Assembly (NCBI RefSeq): GCF_946479755.1
Contig: NZ_CAMLHC010000031.1
Coordinates: forward strand, 1-64,000
DNA: 64,000 nt
Direction of reading: 5' to 3'
Origin: an uncultured Chitinophaga sp.
GTDB lineage: Bacteria > Bacteroidota > Bacteroidia > Chitinophagales > Chitinophagaceae
Part shown: piece after piece, positions 56,866 to 64,000 of the stretch
Layout of the letters: each line of letters starts with the position of its first letter
Position numbering within the stretch: position 1 is the first letter of the stretch
Translations under genes and position numbers: made by a program
Notes under the pieces: model-generated
The model's input: the letters and a program-made list of their open reading frames with translations, nothing else
Told to the model about the DNA's origin: nothing
The model's database searches: none

Positions 56866-59800
56866 TTACGGGCAGGTAGCGATGTGCGCTTCAATAGCAG
56901 GTTTAAAGTGATTGAATAATTCTTCTATCCGCGCAGCTTTGCGGGAAATTTCCTCATAATTGTTGTCGAGAACGACGCCCCTGTTGATTTCATGCGCCAG
57001 CTGTACGGCTTCATGCATGGAAACGAAGCCCAGGTTGCCTTTCAGCTGGTGCGCGATGTTACCCACTTCATGCCAGTTTTTTTCCTCGATATATTGCCGC
57101 ATTTGAGAGATGTAATTGGGCATGGTGAGCACCAGCTCTTCCAGTACAATTTTCACTTCATCTTCGGCTACCGCCTGATGGATAAACTCGAAGCTGATAG
57201 GTGGTTTTTCATCCCGTCGGGGGGGTGAGGGTGGCGGGGTACTGTTGTCAGCGCCGGTTGGGTTAGACAGGTGTTGCGCCGGATCGGGGCGGTGTTCCGG
57301 TTGTGGACCCTGGTCGTTGCTGTTGCCGGTAGAAGCCTGAATTTTGCGGAACAGGTCCTCTTTTTCAAAGGGCTTGGACACGTAGTCGTTCATCCCGGCC
57401 TGCAGGCAGCGTTCCCTTTCGCCATCAAGTGCGGAAGCAGTGAGGGCAATGATGCTGGTATTGATTCCGTTGTTACGGATAGCACGGGTGGTTTCATAAC
57501 CATCCATGCCGGGCATTTGTAGGTCCATAATGATGCAATTATAGGATTTGGTACTTAATATTTCGAGTGCGGCCATGCCACTGTCGGCAACGTCTATGCG
57601 GGAGCATCCGCCTTTCTTCAGCGTGTAGTAGGCTACCTGCTGATTGATACGGTTGTCTTCCACGATCAGGACAGACAGTCCCCGCAGCGGTAATGCAAGG
57701 GAGGACGATTGCGGCTGTCCTTGTTGGTGCGGCTGCGGAAAAGGATTTTTAGTGAAAGGTAGCTCAAAATAGAATACGGAGCCGGTGTCGGGGCTGCTCT
57801 CTACTTTGAGGGTGCCGTTTTGCAGGTCTATCAGGTGTTTGCAGATGGTGAGCCCCAGGCCGGTGCCGCCAAAATCGCGGCTGTTGCCTTTGTGGCTCTG
57901 GGAGAAGCTCTCAAAGATGACCTCCAGTTTATCCGCCGGTATGCCGATGCCGGTGTCTTTCACTTCGAAGCCTATCCGGACGCCGGAGTTGTTTTTGTCT
58001 GCAGATACGAGTGTAACCGTGACCGTTACATATCCTTTGGGAGTGAATTTAATAGCGTTTTCGATGAGGTTGGTGAGGATCTGGCGCAGCCTTACCGCGT
58101 CGCCCAGCAGCTCTGCGGGCATGTTTTCCGCGGTGCGGACGTTGAAGACCAGTCCTTTTTCCCGGGCTTGCAGCTGCAGGGGGAAAACGGTGCTGTTCAT
58201 CACCTCGCGGAGGTTGAACGGTTCGCTGACCACTTCCAGTTTGCCTGCTTTTATTTTGGAGAAATCGAGTATTTCGTTGATGATGACCAGCAGGTTTTCG
58301 GCGGAGCGCCGGATGGCGGTCACATATTCCTGCTGAATGGGGGAAAGTGCTTTTTCCTGCAGCAGGAGTTGCGTCATGCCTACGATACCGTTCATGGGCG
58401 TACGGATTTCGTGGCTCATATTGGCCAGGAAGGTTTCCTGGCTTTTCTGCGCTTCCACTGCTTTTTCGCGGGCTTCTTTTTCCTGCTGGAGGTAGAGTGT
58501 TTTCTCGGTGAGGTCGGTGCCGATGCAGCAGATGCCAATCATTTCGTGGCTGGCATTGCGGAGGGGGAACATGGTGAGCAGGAAGTGGAATGTTTTCCCG
58601 TCGATGGTGAGGGTTTCTTCCGTTTTTTCCCTGGCGCCGGTTTCCATCACTTTGCGGCTCATGGCGGCATAGCGTTCTACCCAGGGGTAGCGGAGCTCCG
58701 CGTCTGTTTTACCGACGATATCTTCTTTGCTGACGTTCATTACCTCCATGAAGCGGTTGTTGACCAGCAAGTAGTTGCCGGGCATGTCTTTCACGAACAT
58801 CATGGAGGGCATATTGTCCAGGATGGCTTCCAGTCGTTTCTGGAGGTACTGCACATGTTGTTCCTTGCGATATTCCTGGTCAATGTCGCGGACGATGCAT
58901 TGAAATTCTTTACGGCCGTTTTCACCGGTGAGGAGGTAGGCCAGTTGCTCTACCCATTTTTTCTGCCCGGTGCGGGTAACGATTTCGAAGCGGAGCGACG
59001 AGTATTCGTCACCGTTTTCCAGCTGTTGCAGGTAGAAGGTTTTCAGCCGTTCGAATTCTTTGTCTTCCAGCAGCAGGGAATAATGTTTGCCTTTGAGGGT
59101 GGTATTGGGATAGCCGGTCAGTTGTTCCGCGCGGGGGCTGACGTAGGTGAAGAAGCCGTGTATGGTGGATTTGTAGATAATGGGTTCGGCTTCTTCCGCG
59201 AGGCGTTTGAAGGTTTGTTCGCTTTTTAGCAGCTGGTTGCTCCAGGTCTTTATTCTGTGCAGTAATTTAAAGATATAGCGGGCCTCTCCTACCAGGAGGA
59301 TGAGCATGAAGGCGCTGATGATCAGCGTTACCCGGAAAGACCAGGTAGTATAGGAGGAGTCGTTACTGTTGCGTTGGAGCAGTTCCCGTTGTTCCGCCTG
59401 AATGTAACCGGCCACGAGGTCGCGCAGGCTGTCTGTCTGCGCGGTGAATGCCGGGCTGACCACCATTTCCTGTGCTTTGGCCGGGTTGGTGGCTGCTATG
59501 GTTACGATCTGCAGTTTGGTATGGCGCCGCTGGAGCAGCAGTTTTTGGATAGCCTGGAGGTAGCCTTGCTGGGAGGTGGTATTGTGCCTGTTGCCGGACA
59601 GGTGTTGAAGTGCCTGTTGGATGCTGTCCTGCAGCAGGGCATCTTCGAGGGGGATGTTGCCGTTGCTGAGCAGGTGGTCTTTGATGCCGGCGGTGCTTTT
59701 ATAATCCAGTATGGCGATGGCCCGGACCTGATTAGTGATGTTCTGGCTGTTGGTGATCCAGTTGACGGCGGCGTTGGTCCTTTTTTGTACCATCCCGGCA

Positions 59801-59874
59801 TAAAATATGAAGCCGCTGAGTACCATGAGCACGGCTATCACGAGGGTTATGACGGTGAGGGCAATATTTCTCAT
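56866..59874 (-). CDS. Hybrid histidine kinase with two PAS, receiver and Hpt domains
   Basis: A 1002-residue multi-domain sensor. It has two membrane helices (about 5-28 and 180-198) around a periplasmic helical sensor, two PAS domains (about 220-330 and 345-465), HisKA with NMSHEIRTPMNGIVGM (His about 488), an ATPase domain (NLIENAIKFTP, GTGLGLTICKH), a receiver domain (LSVLIVEDNRINQQVAYYTL with phospho-Asp in MDLQMPGMDGYE near 782) and a C-terminal Hpt domain with AHQLKGNLG (His about 941). This is a full phosphorelay in one chain. It meets the previous kinase gene with adjacent stop codons. Output partner unknown. Confidence 0.95.
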   Translation of the reverse strand: MRNIALTVITLVIAVLMVLSGFIFYAGMVQKRTNAAVNWITNSQNITNQVRAIAILDYKSTAGIKDHLLSNGNIPLEDALLQDSIQQALQHLSGNRHNTTSQQGYLQAIQKLLLQRRHTKLQIVTIAATNPAKAQEMVVSPAFTAQTDSLRDLVAGYIQAEQRELLQRNSNDSSYTTWSFRVTLIISAFMLILLVGEARYIFKLLHRIKTWSNQLLKSEQTFKRLAEEAEPIIYKSTIHGFFTYVSPRAEQLTGYPNTTLKGKHYSLLLEDKEFERLKTFYLQQLENGDEYSSLRFEIVTRTGQKKWVEQLAYLLTGENGRKEFQCIVRDIDQEYRKEQHVQYLQKRLEAILDNMPSMMFVKDMPGNYLLVNNRFMEVMNVSKEDIVGKTDAELRYPWVERYAAMSRKVMETGAREKTEETLTIDGKTFHFLLTMFPLRNASHEMIGICCIGTDLTEKTLYLQQEKEAREKAVEAQKSQETFLANMSHEIRTPMNGIVGMTQLLLQEKALSPIQQEYVTAIRRSAENLLVIINEILDFSKIKAGKLEVVSEPFNLREVMNSTVFPLQLQAREKGLVFNVRTAENMPAELLGDAVRLRQILTNLIENAIKFTPKGYVTVTVTLVSADKNNSGVRIGFEVKDTGIGIPADKLEVIFESFSQSHKGNSRDFGGTGLGLTICKHLIDLQNGTLKVESSPDTGSVFYFELPFTKNPFPQPHQQGQPQSSSLALPLRGLSVLIVEDNRINQQVAYYTLKKGGCSRIDVADSGMAALEILSTKSYNCIIMDLQMPGMDGYETTRAIRNNGINTSIIALTASALDGERERCLQAGMNDYVSKPFEKEDLFRKIQASTGNSNDQGPQPEHRPDPAQHLSNPTGADNSTPPPSPPRRDEKPPISFEFIHQAVAEDEVKIVLEELVLTMPNYISQMRQYIEEKNWHEVGNIAHQLKGNLGFVSMHEAVQLAHEINRGVVLDNNYEEISRKAARIEELFNHFKPAIEAHIATCP

Positions 59875-60108
59875 TAGACTTTTGGTTTCACAGACTAGTT
59901 TGCTGTTTTGGCCGGGGTTGTTTCCCCGTTGGAGGATTCATTCCTGAAATTTACCTAAAAAAAAGCATTATTGTTGTTCATCTTGTTCATTTCCGGGATG
60001 CGGTACATGTAAAGAATATGTGTTATCAATATGAACTTTTATGTAACTTTCGCGCCGAAAAGGAGGTGTTTAGGAATATTTTAACCAATTCTTTTACAAT
60101 CATTCCAA

Positions 60109-60116
60109 TATATTTG
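60109..60116 (+). promoter_or_regulatory. Predicted -7 box of the barrel protein gene
   Basis: TATATTTG matches TAnnTTTG exactly, 35 bases ahead of the ATG at 60152. A TGTTCA pair at 59975 and 59984 lies farther upstream, in the 277-base gap shared with the divergent hybrid kinase. Confidence 0.45.
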
Positions 60117-60151
60117 CCTAATATTCTTTTTCCTAAGTATTAAAATATTTT

Positions 60152-60853
60152 ATGAAAAAAATAATTTTTACCCTTGGCCTGATAGCTGTAGCTGTGGGTG
60201 TATTTGCACAGGAAGGCGGTTCTCCCATGAACAAGGCAGTTAACAGGGCTACCCATTCCAGGGATTTTCTGATGATTCAGTTATCCTACGATGGTTGGGC
60301 TGGAGCTCCTGATAGTATCAAGACGGGTTTCAACAGGGGCTTTAATATCGCGCTGATGTACGATTTCCCGTTCAAAAAGTCGCCGCTGAGCGTGGCTGCG
60401 GGTCTGGGTATCAGCACCAGCGGGGTATATCTGAAAGATCACACGTTGGATGTTGCCGGAAAAGTGCATAGCGACAGGGCTTCTTTCGTGGCCAGCAATG
60501 CCTATAAAAAATTCAAGGTAGCCACTACCTACCTGGAAATCCCCATCGAGGTACGTTACCGCAGTGTGCCGGATAATGCCAACAAAGGCTTTAAAGCGGC
60601 GCTGGGCGTAAAGGTGGGCACACTGGTAAATGCACACACCAAAGGCCGCAACACTGCGCCTAACGGTTCCAAAAACTGGGATAAAGACCTGAACAAGGGC
60701 TTTTTTAATCCCTGGCGTTTTTCTGCCACTGCCCGTGTAGGTTATGGCAACTTCGCCCTGTTTGGCGCCTATTCTCTGAACCCGATGCTGAAAGACAACA
60801 GCGATCTGGATATCAGACCTTATCAGATCGGTATCTGCCTGAGCGGACTGTAA
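60152..60853 (+). CDS. Outer-membrane beta-barrel protein (PorT-like domain)
   Basis: A 233-residue protein with signal peptide (about 1-19, GVFAQEG) and a predicted eight-strand-type barrel such as those annotated 'outer membrane beta-barrel protein' in Bacteroidota. Strand-like stretches include FNIALMYDFPFKKSPLSVAA and TTYLEIPIEVRYRSV, the latter typical of PorT-like barrels. Function unknown; ends in an intrinsic terminator. Confidence 0.8.
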   Translation: MKKIIFTLGLIAVAVGVFAQEGGSPMNKAVNRATHSRDFLMIQLSYDGWAGAPDSIKTGFNRGFNIALMYDFPFKKSPLSVAAGLGISTSGVYLKDHTLDVAGKVHSDRASFVASNAYKKFKVATTYLEIPIEVRYRSVPDNANKGFKAALGVKVGTLVNAHTKGRNTAPNGSKNWDKDLNKGFFNPWRFSATARVGYGNFALFGAYSLNPMLKDNSDLDIRPYQIGICLSGL

Positions 60854-60875
60854 TTGTCCACAGGATTAAAAATAT

Positions 60876-60912
60876 AACGGCCATGGTTGTACTAAACCAT
60901 GGCCGTTTTTTT
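60876..60912. terminator. Bidirectional terminator
   Basis: Perfect 13-bp stem AACGGCCATGGTT / AACCATGGCCGTT, loop GTACTA, then seven T on the plus strand. On the minus strand it follows the enoyl-CoA hydratase gene (stop at 60932). Confidence 0.9.
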
Positions 60913-60931
60913 ATTTCTTTTTGTTTTGGTA

Positions 60932-61711
60932 TCAGTTGCCGGTAAAAGCCGGTTTTCTTTTTTCGAGGAAAGCGTTGATGCCTTCACGGTTGTCGGTGGA
61001 ATTGCCGGCGATCTCCTGGCAGTAGGCCTCGTATTCGAGGGTAGCGTCCAGGGATTCGGTCATTCCTTTGGTGAGCATTTTTTTCATGAGGGCGATGGCT
61101 TTGGTGGGAGCCGCTGCGTAATAGGCAGCTTCAGCTTCCACGGCAGCATCGAGGGCGTCGGCCGGCACTACTTTATTGACCAGGCCCATTTGCAGCGCTT
61201 CTGCGGCCGTGACTTTGGAGGCTTTGGTGGCCAGTTCAAAAGCGCGGTGATAGCCTACAGTACGGGGCAGGAAGTAGGAAGAGCCGGAGTCCAGTACCAG
61301 CGCGATATTCACAAAGATCTCGATCATGGTGGCGGCTTCACTGGCGATGATCATATCGCAGGCCAGTGCGAGGGAGCATCCGGCGCCGGCAGCCACGCCG
61401 TTGAGTTTACAGATAACCGGTTTGGGCATATTGCGGATGGCCCGGATGATGGGATTGTAGCGTTTGTGCAGGGATTCGCTCAGGTTTCGTTTGCCCGCTT
61501 CCATAGACGCTTTGAGGTCCTGGCCACTGCTGAACGCTTTGCCTGCTCCTGTCAGTACCACTACCCTGACGGCAGGGTCTCTCTCTGCCTGTTTCAGGGC
61601 ATCCTGCAGTTCATAGCTGAGCGGATCGTTGAAGGCGTTGTAAACTTCCGGGCGGTTGAGCGTGATGGTGGCCACGCCATTGGCCGTTTCCAGTAACAGG
61701 GAGGTGAACAT
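60932..61711 (-). CDS. Enoyl-CoA hydratase/isomerase, PaaG-like
   Basis: A crotonase-fold enzyme of 259 residues, start placed at MFTSLLLETANGVATITLNR (eight codons are open upstream). It has the oxyanion-hole motifs GKAFSSGQDLK (about 58-68) and GVAAGAGCSLALACDMIIAS (about 104-123). In place of the second catalytic Glu of hydratases it has Asp in LVLDSGSSYFLPR, the pattern of PaaG-type isomerases (ring-opening of epoxy-phenylacetyl-CoA or 2,3-dehydroadipyl-CoA work). No other paa gene is near, so the substrate is unsure. Confidence 0.88.
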   Translation of the reverse strand: MFTSLLLETANGVATITLNRPEVYNAFNDPLSYELQDALKQAERDPAVRVVVLTGAGKAFSSGQDLKASMEAGKRNLSESLHKRYNPIIRAIRNMPKPVICKLNGVAAGAGCSLALACDMIIASEAATMIEIFVNIALVLDSGSSYFLPRTVGYHRAFELATKASKVTAAEALQMGLVNKVVPADALDAAVEAEAAYYAAAPTKAIALMKKMLTKGMTESLDATLEYEAYCQEIAGNSTDNREGINAFLEKRKPAFTGN

Positions 61712-61765
61712 ACGTGGAGGATTTAAAACCGGCATTGCAGGGATGCTGCAATGCCGGCAGGTGAA

Positions 61766-63784
61766 TTAAAGTGTTTCTTTGAGCCAGTTGAAGAATTCGC
61801 GCTGCCATACGATGGCATTCTGGGGTTTCAGGACCCAGTGGTTTTCTTCGGGGAAATGCAGCAGTTTACTTTTGATGCCTTTCAGCTGTGCCAGCTGGAA
61901 GGCTTGCAGACCCTGCTCGATGGGCACGCGGAAATCGATACCGCCCTGGATGATCAGGATGGGCGTGTTCCATTTGTTGGCGTGTTCACTGGGGTTGAAG
62001 TCCTTATACGCTTTTGCGTTGGCGGGGTCCCAATAGGCGCCGATGTCCCAGTTGGCGAACCACAGTTCTTCGGTGGTGCCGTACCAGCTCTTCAGGTCAA
62101 ACAGGCCGTCGTGCGAGATGAAGGTTTTGAAGCGGTTTTCGTGTACGCCTGCCAGCATGTATACTGAGTATCCGCCGTAGCTGGCGCCGATAGCGCCGAG
62201 GCGTTTTTTGTCCACATAACTTTCTTTGCTCACATCGTCGATGGCGCTCAGGTAGTCGCGGATAGGCTGGCCGCCCCAGTCTTTGGAGATAGAGGCGTTC
62301 CATTCCACGCCGTGGCCGGGCATCCCTCTCCTGTTGGGCGCTACCACGATATAACCCTGGGATGCGATCAGCTGGAAGTTCCAGCGGTAGGAATAGAACT
62401 GGGACAGTGCTGACTGCGGGCCTCCCTGGCAGTAGAGCAGGGTGGGATATTTTTTTGCAGGATCGAAGTCCGGCGGGAAGATCACCCATGCCAGCATTTC
62501 TTTGTTGTCGGTGGTTTTCACCCAGCGTTTCTCCACTTTGCACATGCCTATATTATCGTAGGTGCCTTTGTTGACGTTGGTCAGCTGCTGCAGTGCGCCT
62601 TTCTGGAGGTCTACGGTGAACAGTTCGGCGGCATGGTTCATGTCTGTGCGGGACACCACCATGGTATTGCCGGACTGGGCCACGATGCCGTTGATATCGA
62701 AATCGCCGGAGGTGATCTGGCGTATATGCTTGTCAGTTGTCTGGGCCGGATCTTTCTGCAGGGCTATTTCCAGCAGCTGTTCGGTGCCTTTCAGCACGGC
62801 AAGGAAGAAGATTTTTTTACCGTCGTTGCTGAAGCGTACAGCAGAGGCAGTACCGTCCCATTTTTTGGTGAGGTTGGTTTTAACGCCGGTAGTGCGGTTC
62901 AGGAGGATGACATCATTTTTATCTGCTTCGAAGCCGTCATGTTCCATGCTGAGCCAGGTGAGGTATTTACCGTCCTGGCTGAAAGCGGGGGCCACATCGT
63001 AGCCCATCATGCCTTCGGAGAGGTTGCGGGTGGCTTTGGTAGCGATGTTGTATTCGTAGATGTCTGTATTGGTGCTGATGGCGTAGTCTTTACCATATTT
63101 TTTCTTGCACACATACACGATGTGCTGGCCGTCGGGGCTCCAGGTGAGGTCTTCCGGGCCACCGGAGGGCATCTGGGGGCAGTCGTGTGGTTCATCTGCC
63201 ATAATATCTACCGGTGTACCTATCTCCCCGTTGTTATAAGTGGCATAAAATACGTGGGAGAAGTTACCGTCTTCCCAGGTATCCCAGTGGCGGTAGTTCA
63301 GGTTGTCGTAGATCTGAACGTTTGATTTGGGAAGGTCGGGGTAATGGTCTACGCCGGCGATTTTTTTCACTTTCACCTCTTTGGTAAACAGGATATGTTT
63401 ACCATCGGGAGAAATTTTGATGTTTTGCATTTCACCGGTCCCGCTGGTTTTCTGTGCGGCGCCGGCGCCGTCAGCGTTCATTTCCCACCATTGGCCTTTG
63501 AGGGAGTAGCCAATTTTTCCGCCGGGGAGTACGGCTACATCGCCGGCTCCTTCGGTCAGTTGTTTGGGAGTGCCGCCAGCGAGCGGAATGGCATAGAGGT
63601 GTCTTTGACTCTTGTTGTCGGCCAGGCTGGGCTGCGATACGCTGAAGAAGACGGTTTTGCCGTCGGCGCTGATCGCTTCCCCGCTGACTCTGCCGAGCTG
63701 CCATAGCAATTCGGGCGTCATTTTGTCCTGGGCTGTCGCCATAGTTGAAATTAATAGTCCTGTCAGTAAAAATGGTTTGTACAT
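61766..63784 (-). CDS. S9-family serine peptidase
   Basis: A 672-residue exported peptidase of the prolyl oligopeptidase / acylaminoacyl-peptidase type. It starts MYKPFLLTGLLISTMATAQ (signal peptide; the frame opens three codons earlier). A propeller of WD40-like blades (about 30-390) precedes the alpha/beta-hydrolase domain with the nucleophile in GASYGGYS (about 531-538), the acid in GGIDFRVP and His in PEENHW. The family cleaves small peptides, often in the periplasm. It lies 54 bases upstream of the hydratase gene on the same strand. Confidence 0.94.
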   Translation of the reverse strand: MYKPFLLTGLLISTMATAQDKMTPELLWQLGRVSGEAISADGKTVFFSVSQPSLADNKSQRHLYAIPLAGGTPKQLTEGAGDVAVLPGGKIGYSLKGQWWEMNADGAGAAQKTSGTGEMQNIKISPDGKHILFTKEVKVKKIAGVDHYPDLPKSNVQIYDNLNYRHWDTWEDGNFSHVFYATYNNGEIGTPVDIMADEPHDCPQMPSGGPEDLTWSPDGQHIVYVCKKKYGKDYAISTNTDIYEYNIATKATRNLSEGMMGYDVAPAFSQDGKYLTWLSMEHDGFEADKNDVILLNRTTGVKTNLTKKWDGTASAVRFSNDGKKIFFLAVLKGTEQLLEIALQKDPAQTTDKHIRQITSGDFDINGIVAQSGNTMVVSRTDMNHAAELFTVDLQKGALQQLTNVNKGTYDNIGMCKVEKRWVKTTDNKEMLAWVIFPPDFDPAKKYPTLLYCQGGPQSALSQFYSYRWNFQLIASQGYIVVAPNRRGMPGHGVEWNASISKDWGGQPIRDYLSAIDDVSKESYVDKKRLGAIGASYGGYSVYMLAGVHENRFKTFISHDGLFDLKSWYGTTEELWFANWDIGAYWDPANAKAYKDFNPSEHANKWNTPILIIQGGIDFRVPIEQGLQAFQLAQLKGIKSKLLHFPEENHWVLKPQNAIVWQREFFNWLKETL

Positions 63785-63935
63785 GATCTGCAAGATGTTT
63801 TGGATCGCGTAAATGTAGGAAACTGCTTGCTGATTCTGCCGTTTTTAACCGTTTTTCTGATGAATGGAGCAGTGACGGCCGTCTTCATATAACAGAAAAA
63901 ATAATCCATCATCGGCATCACTGGGTAAAAACAAG

Positions 63936-63943
63936 TATTTTTG
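63936..63943 (+). promoter_or_regulatory. Predicted -7 box of the gene at the right edge
   Basis: TATTTTTG matches TAnnTTTG exactly, on the strand opposite to the S9 peptidase gene. Confidence 0.45.
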
Positions 63944-63962
63944 CAACAAATTTTTAAACACT

Positions 63963-64000
63963 TTGATAGAAAAGAAACAAGTCGTCCAAAAAGAAGAGAA
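63963..64000 (+). CDS. Possible gene start, cut by the window edge
   Basis: An open frame starting with TTG at 63963 (fMet-IEKKQVVQKEE) runs to the edge. It lies 20 bases after a good -7 box. There is no ATG in the last 60 bases. With only 12 codons no family can be named, and the TTG start is a guess. Confidence 0.35.
   Translation, partial: MIEKKQVVQKEE

Noticed and set aside
56866..59874. Reading the hybrid kinase as the missing KdpE partner
   Set aside because: Its receiver and Hpt domains are part of its own phosphorelay and it lacks a DNA-binding domain, so it cannot replace KdpE.

Overview
The window is chromosomal DNA of a member of the Bacteroidota, most likely a Chitinophaga-like organism of the Chitinophagaceae. 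The evidence is a SusC/SusD outer-membrane pair, -7 boxes of the TAnnTTTG type ahead of many genes, little Shine-Dalgarno signal, many Bacteroidota-style lipoproteins and a DUF6377-type regulator. I see no insertion sequence, prophage, CRISPR array, tRNA or rRNA. Nearly all of it reads as ordinary core or housekeeping DNA.

Layout. 1-5065: start of a SusD gene, a SusC receptor and its TPR/DUF6377 regulator, all on the minus strand. 5129-7742: an NlpE-like lipoprotein, a phytase-like lipoprotein, a 50-residue membrane protein and a PA2169-type four-helix protein. 7743-8169 has no protein gene but holds two similar promoter-plus-terminator units that could be small RNAs. 8170-14322: a thiamine operon (thiS-thiC-tenI-like-thiD-thiE-thiG-thiH, minus strand) under a TPP riboswitch. 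14495-17634: two adjacent DUF262 proteins, the second with a DUF1524 nuclease domain; this is the best candidate for a defence system. 17718-22430: a lipocalin-like lipoprotein, small membrane protein, sterol desaturase-like enzyme, dnaN and a PLP aminotransferase.

22786-29737: an apparent operon of two TetR regulators, TolC, an adaptor and an RND pump. 29905-36042: a beta-propeller protein, then an NAD salvage block on the minus strand (NrtR regulator, NMN adenylyltransferase-Nudix, nicotinamide phosphoribosyltransferase and an unusual methyltransferase with a nucleotidylyltransferase-like N-terminus). Two matching palindromes sit on the promoter of the NAD genes. 36055-43440: small lipoprotein, NTF2-like protein, M28 peptidase, gcvT, SRPBCC protein, comB, DoxX, AraC regulator and a Tat-exported MBL-fold protein.

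43938-47678: a large SWIM/SNF2 helicase. 47902-56865: a potassium-uptake cluster (small ORFs, kdpF, kdpA, kdpB, kdpC, porin, a KdpD sensor domain and a separate histidine kinase). 56866-59874: a hybrid histidine kinase meeting it tail to tail. 60152-63784: an outer-membrane barrel protein, a PaaG-like enoyl-CoA hydratase/isomerase and an S9 peptidase. The window ends in the first codons of another gene.

All identifications come from reading motifs and gene context; no database search was run. Start codons were moved downstream of the longest reading frame where a signal peptide, a conserved N-terminus, a promoter or an ATG in place of TTG argued for it.
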